A stretch of 64,000 nt of DNA, taken from the NCBI GenBank assembly GCA_040954595.2, contig JBECUI020000031.1, positions 62,001 through 126,000 of the forward strand, given 5' to 3'. Each line of letters begins with the position of its first letter. The first letter of the stretch is position 1. A program made the position numbers and the translations under genes. The notes below the pieces were generated by a model. That model ran no database searches. It worked only from the letters and a program-made list of their open reading frames with translations, and was not told the DNA's origin. The DNA comes from Balanoglossus misakiensis. Taxonomy: Eukaryota > Hemichordata. Of this stretch, positions 38,298 to 50,387 are shown piece by piece.

Positions 38298-40947
38298 TTA
38301 GGGGCTTGGGAGGGCGGTGGGGGGCTGGCCTGGGAGGTCTTTGATGTGGGGGTGGTAGGCGGGACTGCCGTTCACCCGGCCTTCAATGACCCAATCGTTG
38401 ACGGACCAGCCTAGCTTGCCAGTTTCGGTCCCGGTGTACCAGCTTGGGGTTTTTAGTTGATCCAGGCTGACGGTGCTTCCAGAGGTGTTGGGGCTGGCTT
38501 GGGCATTGCCGTCAGGGTCTGTGATACTCTGATTCGCATAGCGGTAGCTCTTCGTTATGGTGCCAGCAAAGGATGCTCCGACCAAACCACCCACCTGGGT
38601 GGAGTCACTCTGACCCAAGACATTCCCTGTAGCATAGCTATTCGTTATGGTGCCTTGATTGAGGAATCCTATCAAACCACCCACACCAGAGGTCCCCGAG
38701 ACATCTCCAGTCGCATAGCTATCTGTTATGCGACCACCTGAACTATTCATATCCCCGACCAGACCACCCACGCCGCTACTTTGCCCCGTGACACCCCCAG
38801 TGTCCGTGACATCCCCAGCCCCAGTGCCCGTGACATCCCCAGTGGCATAGCTGCCTGTTATGCTAGCAGTGCTGTACCCGGCCAAGCCGCCCACAAAGTC
38901 TTTCATCCCCGAGACATCTCCAGTAGCATAGCTGCCTGTTATGGAGGCGTTATTATCTCCGACCAAACCACCCACCTGGAGGTCCCCCGAGACATCTCCA
39001 GTGGCATAGCTAGCCCTTATGCTGCCGCTGCTGTCTCCAACCAAACCACCCACGTTATTTCCCTGGCCCGAGACATCTCCGGTGGCATAGCTATCCCTTA
39101 TGATACCGCCGCTGTACCCAGCCAAGCCTCCCACGTTATTCCCCTGTCCCGAGACATCTCCGGTGGAATAGCTAGCCCTTATGCTGCCGCTGCTGGACCC
39201 AGCCAAGCCACCCACGTTGCTGCCACCCGTGACAGAACCCGTGGTATAGCTGCCTGTTATGGTTCCACCCGAGACTCCAGCCAAACCACCAACGCTTCTG
39301 CTACCCGTGACAGAACCCGTAGCATAGCTGCCTATAATCTCTCCCTCGTTATAACCCAACCAAACTACCTACGTTAGTATCCCCCGAGAAAGAGCCACCC
39401 AGCAGTTCCAAATCCTTAATTTGACCTCCAGCAAGCATAAAATTAAAGAAACCGACTCTATTAGCTAAAGGTGTCGTGACGGTCATTCCCTCGATACTGT
39501 GGTTTTTACCATCAAAACTCCCAGCATATCCACCGCTTAGGTAGTTGCCATCGTCGTCATAAGTTCCAGGCTAAGAGGGTCCAGTTTCCGTTGTCGGCAT
39601 CATCGTCGCTGTCGAAGGGGTCATCCCTGATCCCGTCGTTGTCAGCGTCAGCGAAGTTGAGGTCCATGCTTAGCTCGTAGTTCCAGTTATCGGGGTAGTT
39701 TTCACTATCCACTCCGATTTTGGCCAGTTCACTCAGGCGGTGGATGTACTGCTTGCCGTCGGCGGTGGGGATGAGGGGGGTGGTGTAACGGTATTCAGCG
39801 CTGCCGTCGCTGAGCAGGGCACGCAGGTAGTAGGGCCTTTCATTGCTGAGTCCGCTTAGTTCCACTGTCTGAGGGCCGAGGCTGCCTGTAAAGGAAACCT
39901 TCTTGACCATGATGCTTAAAGCCTGGTCGGTGAAGGCTTGGAGTTCTGTTTCTAGTCCTAGGGGAGCGTCAACTTCAACCATGATTTTTCCAGAACGGGG
40001 AACGGCATCGGTAATGACGATGCCATGGGGAGAATAAGGATTAGGAAGCGTTATCCAATCCGTGGAGGCCTCCGGGGAGACCTGATTCCCTTTGGCCCGC
40101 AGGCGGTAGGAGGTACCGTCGGTCAGGCCAGTCAGGCTTATCTCCTGGGATGTTGCTGCCGTCGGTTCGGAAACTGCTGTTGCGGTGGTAGAGCCAGCTT
40201 CGGTGAGAGCTTCTACGGTAATGCTAACGCCGGGTAGGGGCTTGAGGGTGATGATGAGGCTTTGGTAAGCCTGTCTTATGTTTTCAATGACAGCGGGGTC
40301 CAAGGCCCGTTCCGGACCGCCGAAGTCGCTCCAGGGGGCTTCAGTGTAGCCTGTTGTTTCTCCGATGGGGTAAAGGAGGGTGATCCCGGTCAAGGGAGTG
40401 GGAAAGGCCTCGGCGGGGCTGCCTGTAAAGCTGGGAGCCCTGGGGGCCAGGATTGTCAGCTTGTTGAGAGCCGTTCCGGCGAAGGCCAGATTGCCGATGG
40501 AGGTGATACCGTTACCTATCTGCACTTCGCTCAAGGAGGCAGATGAGCTGAAGGCCTCGTCTCCTATAGTCGTGACGCTGTTGGGAATATTTATGCTGGT
40601 GAGGGTGGAGTTTTTAAAGGCTGCCTCGGCTATGGCCGTAACGGGCTTGTTATAAATGAAAGAGGGTATGCTGAGGTCGGTGCTCTCTCGTCTTGCCAGA
40701 CCAGTTATAGTGATTTCCCTGCCTTCGTCCTGGTAGGTAAGTGCGTCGAAACTAGGGGGGGCGGTGAGGTTGCTGCAGGAAGTTATCAGGTAGAAAACGA
40801 AAAGGGAAAGACCAACTTTAGTGGCTAGGGTTTTTCTATGCTGTCTTACGCGGGGAAATAAGTGAGTGAGTGAGTGAGTGAGTGAGTGAGTGAGTGAGTG
40901 AGTGAGTGAGTGAGTGAGTGAGTGAGTGAGTTGGTAAATAAATTCAT
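38298..40947 (-). pseudogene. GLUG/BspA-like lipoprotein, array copy A (multiple indels)
   Basis: Leftmost of nine copies. From ATG 40947 the (TCAC)17 tract leads to a signal peptide and lipobox (LITSC), a BspA-type leucine-rich region, an Fn3-like middle, a DNDGIRDDPFDSDDD acidic calcium-type loop and about ten GLUG repeats. Compared with copies B-H it has two deletions near 39570-39580 (GGG to GG and GGGG to GGG) and an insertion near 39353, so the middle frame is lost. The GLUG part is open as a separate frame from 39359 to 38298. Likely a decayed copy. Confidence 0.85.
40862..40929 (-). repeat. (TCAC)17 tetranucleotide tract, copy A
   Basis: Perfect tract 18 bases after the ATG, inside the reading frame. 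In this copy the flank (TTATTT before CCCCGC) means unit counts divisible by three are in frame; 17 is not. Confidence 0.97.
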
Positions 40948-40979
40948 ATGCTGGATCTCCTTACAAATTTGATTGGTCT

Positions 40980-41008
40980 ACCCTATCGTAGTTATTCTTT
41001 TCTGTCAA
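40980..41008 (-). promoter_or_regulatory. Array promoter, copy A
   Basis: TTGACA (41003-41008), 17-nt spacer, TAGGGT (40980-40985). An inverted repeat AAGTCTTTnnnnnnnnnAAAGACTT overlaps the -35 box. Confidence 0.8.
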
Positions 41009-41126
41009 GTCTTTGCCATAGGTAAAAGACTTTTTGATTGAGCAGTGATATTGAATAATGACACTACGCTTCTAAAGCTTATTGCGTTTTAGAGGGAAAG
41101 CCAAGTTTTTTGGAATTATTTTCTGT

Positions 41127-41282
41127 TTTTGGGGAAGACTTCGGGGTTGGGGCGGCGATAGAGAGGTCCAGGGGGGGCTGGTTTGGGGAGATGTGCCTTA
41201 CAAGGCCCACACGGACTGCGGGGCTTGGAGGGCGGGACTACTGGTAGAGGCATCATCCCCGCATTTGCGGGGGTGATGGCTA
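41127..41282 (-). repeat. 156-bp unit, one copy, between A and B
   Basis: Unit with two hairpins. One is CATCATCCCCGCA/TGCGGGGGTGATG (41251-41278), just beyond the stop of copy B, and the other is CCAAGGCCCGCA/TGCGGGGCTTGG (one mismatch here and in most units). Confidence 0.85.
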
Positions 41283-43876
41283 GGGGGTTGGTAGGGGGGT
41301 GTCGGGCTGGCCGGGGAGGTTGGTGATGTGGGGGTGGTTTGGGGGGGTGCCGTTCACCCGGCCTTCAATGACCCAATCGTTGACGGACCAGCCTAGCTTG
41401 CCAGTTTCGGTCCCGGTGTACCAGCTTGGGGTTTTTAGTTGATCCAGGCTGACGGTGCTGCCAGAGGTGTTGGGGCTGGCTTGGGCATTGCCGTCAGGGT
41501 CTGTGATACTCTGATTCGCATAGCGGTAGCTGTTCGTTATGGTGCCAAAGGATAATCCGACCAAACCACCCACCTGGGCGCTGCCACTCTTCCCCAAGAC
41601 ATTCCCTGTAGCATAGCTATTCGTTATGGTGCCTTGATTGAATACTCCTATCAAGCCGCCCACCACAGGAGAGAACATCCCCGAGACATCTCCAGTCGCA
41701 TAGCTATCTGTTATGCCACCACCTGAACTAGTCATATCCCCGACCAGACCACCCACAGAAGAAGACTGCCCCGTGACATCCCCAGTGGCATAGCTGCCTG
41801 TTATGCTAGCAGAGCTGTACCCGGCCAAGCCGCCCACAAGGTCGTTCATCCCCGAGACATCTCCAGTAGCATAGCTGCCTGTTATGGAGGCGTTATTATC
41901 TCCGACCAAACCACCCACCTGGAGGTTCCCCGAGACATCTCCAGTGGCATAGCTAGCCCTTATGCTGCCGCTGCTGTCTCCAACCAAACCACCCACGTTA
42001 TTTCCCTGGCCCGAGACATCTCCGGTGGCATAGCTATCCCTTATGATACCGCCGCTGTACCCAGCCAAGCCTCCCACGTTATTCCCCTGTCCCGAGACAT
42101 CTCCGGTGGAATAGCTATCCCTTATGCTGCCGCCGCTGTACCCAGCCAAGCCACCCACGTTGCTGCTACCCGTGACAGAACCCGTGGTATAGCTGTCTGT
42201 TATGGTTCCACCCGATACTCCAGCCAAACCACCAACGCTTCTGCTACCCGTGACAGAACCCGTAGCATAGCTGCCTATAATCTCTCCCTCGTTATACCCA
42301 ACCAAACTACCTACGTTAGTATCCCCCGAGAAAGAGCCACCCAGCAGTGCCAGATCCTTAATTTGACCTCCAGCAAGCATAAAATTAAAGAAACCGACTC
42401 TATTAGCTAAAGGTGTCGTGACGGTCATTCCCTCGATACTGTGGTTTTTACCATCAAAGTTCCCAGCATATCCACCGCTTAGGTAGTTGCCATCGTCGTC
42501 ATAAGTTCCAGGGCTAAGAGGGGTCCAGTTTCCGTTGTCGGCATCATCGTCGCTGTCGAAGGGGTCATCCCTGATCCCGTCGTTGTTCGCGTCAGCGAAG
42601 TTGAGGTCCATGCTTAGCTCGTAGTTCCAGTTATCGGGGTAGTTTTCCATATCCACTCCGATTTTGGCCAGTTCACTTAGGCGGTGGATGTACTGCTTGC
42701 CATTGGCGGTGGGGATGAGGGGAGTGGAATAGCGGTATTCAGCGCTGCCATCGCTAAGCTTGGCATGCAGGTAGTAGGGCCTTTCATTGCTGACCCCGCT
42801 GAGTTCCACTGTCTGAGGGCCGAGGCTGCCTGTAAAGGAAACCTGCTTGACCATGATGCTTAAAGCCTGGTCGGTGAAGGCCTGGAGTTCTGATTCTAGT
42901 CCTAGGGGAGCGTCAACTTCAACCATGATTTTTCCAGAACGGGGAACGGCATCGGTAATGACGATGCCATGGGGAGAATAAGGATTAGGAAGCGTTATCC
43001 AATCCGTGGAGGCCTCCGGGGAGACCTGGCTCCCTTTGGCCCGCAGGTGGTAGGAGGTACCGTCGGTCAGGCCAGTCAGGCTTATCTCCTGGGATGTTGC
43101 TGCCGTTGGTTCGGAAACTGCTGTTGCGGTAGCTTCACTGCTAAAGTCAGCTTCGGTGTGAGCTTCTACGGTAATGCTAACGCCGGGTAGGGGCTTGAGG
43201 GTGATGATGAGGCTTTGGTAAGCCTGTCTTATATTTTCAATGACAGAGGGGTCCAAGGCCCGTTCCGGACCGCCGAAGTCGCTCCAGGGGGCTTCAGTGT
43301 AGCCTGTTGTTTCTCCGATGGGGTAAAGGAGGCTGATCCCGGTCAAGGGAGCGGGAAAGGCCTCGGCGGGGCTGCCTGTAAGGCTGGGGGCCCTGGGGGC
43401 CAGGATGCTTAGCTTGTTAAGGGCCGTTCCGGCGAAGGCCAGATTGCCGATGGAGGTGATACCGTTACCTATCTGCACTTCGCTCAAGGAGGCAGCTGAG
43501 CTGAAGGCCTCGTCTCCTATAGTCGTGACGCTGTTGGGAATATTTATGCTGGTAAGGATAGAGTTTTTAAAGGCTGCCTCGGCTATGGCCGTAACGGGCT
43601 TGTTATAAATGAAAGAGGGTATGCTGAGGTCGGTGCTGTCTTGTCTTGCCAGACCAGTTATAGTGATTTCCCTGCCTTCGTCCTGGTAGGTAAGTGCGTC
43701 GAAACTAGGGGGGGCAGTGGGGTTGCTGCAGGAAGTTATCAGGTAGAAAACGAAAAGGGAAAGACCAACTTTAGTGGCTAGGGTTTTTCTATGCTGTCTT
43801 ACGCGGGGAAGTGAGTGAGTGAGTGAGTGAGTGAGTGAGTGAGTGAGTGAGTGAGTGAGTTGATAGATAAATTCAT
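41280..43876 (-). CDS. GLUG/BspA-like lipoprotein, array copy B, phase-off as read
   Basis: Predicted surface lipoprotein. The frame from MSEVQIGNG to the TAG at 41280 is open (735 codons); upstream it continues without a stop through the lipobox ITSCSNPTAPPS to CCCCGC but not through the repeat tract. In order: signal peptide, BspA-like leucine-rich repeats (IPNSVTTIGDEAF), Fn3-like region, DNDGIRDDPFDSDDD, GLUG repeats (VGGLVG..GSYATGDVSG), then a tail ending DTPLPTP. (TCAC)12 puts the ATG two bases off; 13 would give about 866 residues. ATG has AAGGAG nine to ten bases upstream. Its GLUG order is nearly the same as copy G. Confidence 0.85.
43811..43858 (-). repeat. (TCAC)12 tetranucleotide tract, copy B
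   Basis: Perfect. With this flank (TTCCCCGC) the ATG is in frame only when n mod 3 is 1; n = 12 gives a stop soon after the tract. Confidence 0.97.
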
Positions 43877-43908
43877 ATGCTGGATCTCCTTACAAATTTG
43901 ATTGGTCT

Positions 43909-43961
43909 ATCCTATCGTAGTTATTCTTTTTTGTCAAGTCTTTTCCATAGGTAAAAGACTT
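43909..43961 (-). promoter_or_regulatory. Array promoter and operator-like repeat, copy B
   Basis: TTGACA (43932-43937), 17-nt spacer, TAGGAT (43909-43914). Inverted repeat AAGTCTTTT (43936-43944)/AAAAGACTT (43953-43961) with 8-bp spacer overlaps the -35 box. Confidence 0.82.
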
Positions 43962-44053
43962 TTTGATTGAGCAGTGATATTGAATAATGACACTACGCTT
44001 CTAAAGCTTATGACGTTTTAGAGAGAATGCTAAGTTTTTTGGAATTATTTTCT

Positions 44054-44365
44054 GTTTTTGGGGAAGACTTCGGGGTTGGGGTGGCGAGGGAGGGGTCCAG
44101 GGGGGGCAGGTTGGGGGAGATGTGCCTTCCAAGGCCCGCACGGACTGCGGGGCTTGGAGGGCTGGACTGCTGGTAGATCCATCATCCCCGCATTTGCGGG
44201 GGTGATGGCTAGGGGGTTGGCAGGGGGGTGTCGGGCTGGCCGGGGAAGTTGGTGATGTGGGGGTGGTAGGGGGAGATGTGCCTTCCAAGGCCCGCACGGA
44301 CTGCGGGGCTTGGAGGGCGGGATTGCTGGTAGAGCCATCATCCCCGCATTTGCGGGGGTGATGGC
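44054..44365 (-). repeat. 156-bp units, two copies, between B and C
   Basis: Hairpin centres at about 44194 and 44350, 156 bp apart. Frames read across the units as proline-rich codons. Confidence 0.82.
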
Positions 44366-46969
44366 TAGGGGGTTGGCAGGGGGGTGTCGGGCTGGCCGGA
44401 GAGGTTGGTGATGTGGGGGTGGTAGGGGGGGGTGCCGTTCACCCGGCCTTCAATGACCCAATCGTTGACGGACCAGCCTAGCTTGCCAGTTTCGGTTCCA
44501 GTGTACCAGCTTGGGGTTTTTAGTTGATCCAGGCTGACGGTGCTGCCATAGGTGTTGGGTGTAGCGTGGGCATTGCCGTCAGGGTCTGTGATACTCTGAT
44601 TCGCATAGCGGTAGCTGCTCGTTATGGAGCCAAAGAATGCTCCGACCAAACCACCCACCTGGGGGGCCACCTGGGGGGAGCCTCTCTGCCCCAAGACATT
44701 CCCTGTAGCATAGCTATTCGTTATGGTGCCATGATCAAGGATTCCTATCAAACCACCCACCGCACTGGTCCCCGAGACATCTCCAGCCGCATAGCTGTCT
44801 GTTATGCCCCCCTCACTAATAGATCCAACCAAACCACCCACGCTGTCACTTTGCCCCGAGACATCTCCAGTGGCATAGCTGTTCGTTATAGTGGTATCAA
44901 ATACCTGTCCGGCCAAGCCGCCCACAAAATTCCTCTGACCCGAGACATCTCCAGTGGCATAGCTAGCCATTATACTACCTCTGCTGTCTCCAACCAAGCC
45001 GCCCACGCTACTTCCCTGACCCGTGACATCTCCAGTGGCATGGCTATCTGTTATGGAGGCTCTATTATCTCCAACCAAACCACCCACGTTATTCCCCTGT
45101 CCCGAGACATCTCCGGTGGAATAGCTATCCCTTATGCTGCCGCTGCTGTACCCAACCAAACCACCCACGGTACCCCCCTGCCCCGAGACATCTCCGGTGG
45201 AATAGCTATCCCTTATGCTGCCGCTGCTGGACCCAGCCACGCCACCCACGTTGCTGCTACCCGTGACAGAACCCGTGGTATAGCTGCCTGTTATGGTTCC
45301 ACCCGATACTCCAGCCAAACCACCAACGCTTCTGCTACCCGTGACAGAACCCGTAGCATAGCTGCCTATAATCTCTCCCTCGTTATACCCAACCAAACTA
45401 CCTACGTTAGTATCCCCCGAGAAAGAGCCACCCAGCAGTTCCAAATCCTTAATTTGACCTCCAGCAAGCATAAAATTAAAAAACCGACTCTATTAGCTAA
45501 GGTGTCGTGACGGTCATTCCCTCGATACTGTGGTTTTTACCATCAAAACTCCCAGCATATCCACCGCTTAGGTAGTTTCCATCGTCGTCATAAGTTCCAG
45601 GGCTAAGAGGGGTCCAGTTTCCGTTGTCGGCATCATCGTCGCTGTCGAAGGGGGTCATCCCTGATCCCGTCGTTGTCGGCGTCAGCGAAGTTGAGGTCCA
45701 TGCTTAGCTCGTAGTTCCAGTTATCGGGGTAGTTTTCACTATCCACTCCGATTTTGGCCAGTTCACTCAGGCGGTGGATGTACTGCTTGCCATTGGCGGC
45801 GGGAATAAGGGGGGTGGTGTAACGGTATTCAGCGCTGCCGTCGCTGAGCTGAGCACGCAGGTAGTAGGGCCTTTCATTGCTGACCCCGCTGAGTTCCACT
45901 GTCTGAGGGCCAAGGCTGCCTGTAAAGGAAACCTGCTTGACCATGATGCTTAAAGCCTGGTCGGTGAAGGCTTGGAGTTCTGATTCTAGTCCTAGGGGAG
46001 CGTCAACTTCAACCATGATTTTTCCAGAACGGGGAACGGCATCGGTAATGACGATGCCATGGGGAGAATAAGGATTAGGAAGCGTTATCCAATCCGTGAA
46101 GGCCTCCGGGGAGACCTGGCTCCCTTTGGCCCGCAGGCGGTAGGAGGTACCGTCGGTCAGGCCAGTCAGGCTTATCTCCTGGGATGTTGTTGCCGTCGGT
46201 TCGGAAACTGCTGTTGCGGTGGTAACGCCAGCTTCGGTGCGAGCTTCTACGGTAATGCTAACGCCGGGTAGGGGCTTGAGGGTAATGATGAGGCTTTGGT
46301 AAGCCTGTCTTATGTTTTCAATGACAGAGGGGTCCAAGGCCCGTTCCGGACCGCCGAAGCCGCTCCAGAGGCCTTCAGTGTAGCCTGTTGTTTCTCCGAT
46401 GGGGTAAAGGAGGGTGATCCCGGTCAAGGGGGCAGGAAAGGCCTCGGCGGGCTGCCTATAAAGCTGGGGGCCCTGGGGGCCAGGACGGTGAGTTTATTAA
46501 GGGCCGTTCCGGCGAAGGCCAGATTGCCGATGGAGGTGATACCGTTACCTACATGTACTTCGCTCAAGGAGGCAGCTGAGCTGAAGGCCTCGTCTCCTAT
46601 AGTCGTGACGCTGTTGGGAATATTTATGCTGGTAAGGGTGGAATTTTTAAAGGCTGCCTCGGCTATGGCCGTAACGGGCTTGTTATAAATGAAAGAGGGT
46701 ATGCTGAGGTCGGTGCTGTCTTGTCTTGCCAGACCAGTTATAGTGATTTCCCTGCCTTCGTCCTGGTAGGTAAGTGCGTCGAAACTAGGGGGGGCGGTGA
46801 GGTTGCTGCAGGGAAGTTATCAGGTAGAAAACGAAAAGGAAAAGACCAACTTTAGTGGCTAGGGTTTTTCTATGCTGTCTTACGCGGGGAAGTGAGTGAG
46901 TGAGTGAGTGAGTGAGTGAGTGAGTGAGTGAGTGAGTGAGTGAGTGAGTGAGTTGATAGATAAATTCAT
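44365..46969 (-). pseudogene. GLUG/BspA-like lipoprotein, array copy C (several indels)
   Basis: Same layout as copy B but at least four single-base indels: near 45481 and 45500 (short A runs), 45650 (extra G in GGGGG), 46449 (a G lost) and 46809 (a G gained in GGG). The middle region is open only in pieces (45633-46427 and 44365-45471). Promoter, ribosome site and ATG 46969 are intact. Probably inactive unless the indels are errors. Confidence 0.85.
46892..46951 (-). repeat. (TCAC)15 tetranucleotide tract, copy C
   Basis: Perfect tract directly after the start region; n mod 3 is 0, out of frame. Confidence 0.96.
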
Positions 46970-47001
46970 ATGCTGGATCTCCTTACAAATTTGATTGGTC
47001 T

Positions 47002-47030
47002 ATCCTATCGTAGGTATTCTTTTTTGTCAA
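47002..47030 (-). promoter_or_regulatory. Array promoter, copy C
   Basis: TTGACA (47025-47030), 17-nt spacer, TAGGAT (47002-47007), as in copy B. Confidence 0.8.
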
Positions 47031-47149
47031 GTCTTTTCTATAGGTAAAAGACTTTTTGATTGAGCAGTGATCTTGAATAAGGACACTACGCTTCTAAAGC
47101 TTATGACGTTTTAGAGAGAATGCTAAGTTTTTTGGAATTATTTTCTGTT

Positions 47150-47612
47150 TTGGGGAAGACTTCAGGGTTGGGGCGGCGATGGAGAGGTCCAGGGGGGGGG
47201 TGGTTTGGGGAGATGTGCCTTCCAAGGCCCGCACGGACTACGGGCCTTGGAGGGCGGGATTGCTGGTAGAGGCATCATCCCCGCATTTGCGGGGGTGATG
47301 GCTAGGGGGTTGGCAGGGGGGTGTCGGGCTGGCCGGGGAGGTTGGTGATGTGGGGGTGGTTGGGGGAGATGAGCCCTCCAAGGCCCGCACGGACTGCGGG
47401 GCTTGGAGGGCGGGATTGCTGGTAGAGGCATCATCCCCGCATTTGCGGGGGTGATGGCTAGGGGGTTGGTAGGGGGGTGTCGGGCTGGCCGGGGAGGTTG
47501 GTGATGGGGGGCTGGTTGGGGGAGATGTGCCTTCCAAGGCCCGCACGGACTGCGGGGCTTGGAGGGCGGGATTGCTGGTAGAGGCATCATCCCCGCATTT
47601 GCGGGGGTGATG
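47150..47612 (-). repeat. 156-bp units, three copies, between C and D
   Basis: Hairpins near 47273-47300, 47429-47456 and 47585-47612. The unit is 52 codons long, so copy number does not change the frame. The D protein frame runs through all three. Confidence 0.9.
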
Positions 47613-50263
47613 GCTAGGGGGTTGGCAGGGGGGTGTCGGGCTGGCCGGGGAAGTTAGTGATGTGGGGGTGGTTGGGGGGGTGCCGTTCACCCGACCTGTG
47701 ATGACCCAGTCCTCGGCGGTCCAGCCTAGATTGCTTGAGTCGGTGGAGGTGTACCAGCTTGGGGTTTTTAGTTGAACCAGGGTTACGGTGCTGCCGAAGG
47801 TGGTGGGTGTAGCGTGGGCATTGCCGTCAGGGTCCGTGATACTCTGATTCGCATAGCGGTAGCTGTTCGTTATGGTGCCAAAGGATACTCCGACCAAACC
47901 ACCCACGCTATTACTCTGTCCCGAGACATCCCCTGTAGCATAGCTATTCGTTAGGGTACCTCCATCGAGTACTCCTATCAAACCACCCCCAGCATCGTTA
48001 CACGTGACATCACCAGTAGCATAGCTGCCTGTTATGATAGCAGTGCTCTGTCCAACCAAACCACCCACAAGATTGAACCCCGAAACAGTACCAGTGGCAT
48101 AGCTGCCTGTTATGATAGCAGTGCTGTTCCCGGCCAAACCACCTACCTGATGACTCTGCCCCGAGACATCTCCAGTGGCATAGCTGCCTGTTATGCTACT
48201 AGTGCTGAGCCCAGCCAAACCACCCACAATGTCACTCATCCCCGAGACATCTCCAGTAGCATAGCTGCCTGTTATGCTAGCAGTGCTGTGCCCGGCCAAG
48301 CCGCCGACATACCCCTGACCCGTGACATCTCCAGTGGCATGGCTATCTGTTATGGAAGCACGGCTCTGTCCAACCAAACCACCCACGGTACCCCCCTGCC
48401 CCGAGACATCTCCGGTGGAATAGCTATCCCTTATGCTACCGCCGCTGTACCCAGCCAAACCACCAACGTTGCTGCTACCCGTGACAGAACCCGTGGTATA
48501 GCTGTCTGTTATGGTTCCATCCGATACTCCAGCCAAACCACCAACGTTGCTGCTACCCGTGACAGAACCCGTGGTATAGCTGCCTGTTATGGTTCCACCC
48601 GATACTCCAGCCAAACCACCAACGCTTCTGCTACCCGTGACAGAACCCGTAGAATAGCTGCCTATGATCTCTCCCTCGTTATACCCAACCAAACTACCTA
48701 CGTTAGAATTACCCGAGAAAGAGCCACCCAGCAGTTCCAGATCCTTAATTTGACCTCCAGCAAGCATCAAATTAAAAAAACCTACTCTATTAGCTAAAGG
48801 TGTCGTGACGGTCATTCCCTCGATACTGTGGTTTTTACCATCAAAGTTCCCACCATACCCACCGCTTAGGTAGTTTCCATCGTCGTCATAAGTTCCAGGG
48901 CTAAGAGGGGTCCAGTTTCCGTTGTCGGCATCATCGTCGCTGTCGAAGGGGTCATCTCTGATCCCGTCGTTGTCAGCGTCAGCGAAGTTGAGGTCCATGC
49001 TTAGCTCGTAGTTCCAGTTATCGGGGTAGTTTTCACTATCCACTCCGATTTTGGCCAGTTCACTTAGGCGGTGGATGTACTGCTTGCCGTCGGCGGTGGG
49101 GATGAGGGGGGTGGTGTAACGGTATTCAGCGCTGCCGTCGCTGAGCTGGGCACGCAGGTAGTAGGGCCTTTCATTGCTGACCCCGCTGAGTTCCACTGTC
49201 TGAGGGCCGGGGCTGCCTGTAAAGGAAACCTTCTTGACCATGATGCTTAAAGCCTGGTCGGTGAAGGCTTGGAGTTCTGATTCTAGTCCTAGGGGAGCGT
49301 CAACTTCAACCATGATTTTTCCAGAACGGGGAACGGCATCGGTAATGACGATGCCATGGGGAGAGTAAGGATTAGGAAGCGTTATCCAATCCGTGGAGGC
49401 CTCCGGGGAGACCTGGCTCCCTTTGGCCCGCAGGTGGTAGGAGGTACCATCGGTCAGGCCAGTCAGGCTTATCTCCTGGGATGTTGTTGCCGTCGGTTCG
49501 GAAACTGCTGTTGCGGTAGCTTCACTGCTAAAGTCAGCTTCGGTGTGAGCTTCTACGGTAATGCTAACGCCGGGTAGGGGCTTGAGGGTGATGATGAGGC
49601 TTTGGTAAGCCTGTCTTATGTTTTCAATGACAGAGGGGTCCAAGGCCCGTTCCGGACCGCCGAAGCCGCTCCAGGGGGCTTCAGTGTAGCCTGTTGTTTC
49701 TCCGATGGGGTAAAGGAGGGTGATCCCGGTCAAGGGGGCGGGAAAGGCCTCGGCGGGGCTGCCTATAAAGCTGGGGGCCATAGGGGCCAGGACGGTGAGT
49801 TTGTTAAGGGCCGTTCCGGCGAAGGCCAGATTGCCGATGGAGGTGATACCGTTACCTATCTGCACTTCGCTCAAGGAGGCAGCTGAGTTGAAGGCCTCGT
49901 CTCCTATAGTCGTGACGCTGTTGGGAATATTTATGCTGGTAAGGATAGAGTTTTTAAAGGCTGCCTCGGCTATGGCCGTAACGGGCTTGTTATAAATGAA
50001 AGAGGGTATGCTGAGGTCGGTGCTCTCTCGTCTTGCCAGACCAGTTATAGTGATTTCCCTGCCTTCGTCCTGGTAGGTAAGTGCGTCGAAACTAGGGGGG
50101 GCGGTGAGGTTGCTGCAGGAAGTTATCAGGTAGAAAACGAAAAGGAAAAGACCAACTTTAGTGGCTAGGGTTTTTCTATGCTGTCTTACGCGGGGAAGTG
50201 AGTGAGTGAGTGAGTGAGTGAGTGAGTGAGTGAGTGAGTGAGTGAGTTGATAAATAAATTCAT
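47238..50263 (-). CDS. GLUG/BspA-like lipoprotein, array copy D, phase-off, extended proline-rich tail
   Basis: Open frame 878 codons from MSEVQIGNG at 49874; the 5' part to ATG 50263 is open except for the (TCAC)12 tract. After the GLUG repeats (including DSHATGDVTGQG and CNDAGGGLIGVLDGG types) the tail is NGTPPTTPTSLTSP and then two and a half 52-residue units from the 156-bp repeats (PSHHPRKCGDDASTSNPAL). One T fewer before the G run near 47672 switches it from the short DTPLPTP ending of copy B. Shares its GLUG cassette with F and H. Confidence 0.83.
50198..50245 (-). repeat. (TCAC)12 tetranucleotide tract, copy D
   Basis: Perfect; out of frame (n mod 3 is 0). Confidence 0.97.
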
Positions 50264-50295
50264 ATGCTGGATCTCCTTACAAATTTGATTGGTCT

Positions 50296-50324
50296 ACCCT
50301 ATCGTAGTTATTCTTGTTTGTCAA
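50296..50324 (-). promoter_or_regulatory. Array promoter, copy D
   Basis: TTGACA (50319-50324), 17-nt spacer, TAGGGT (50296-50301). Confidence 0.8.
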
Positions 50325-50387
50325 GACTTTTCCATAGGTAAAAGACTTTTTGATTGAGCAGTGATATTGAATAATGACACTACGCTT

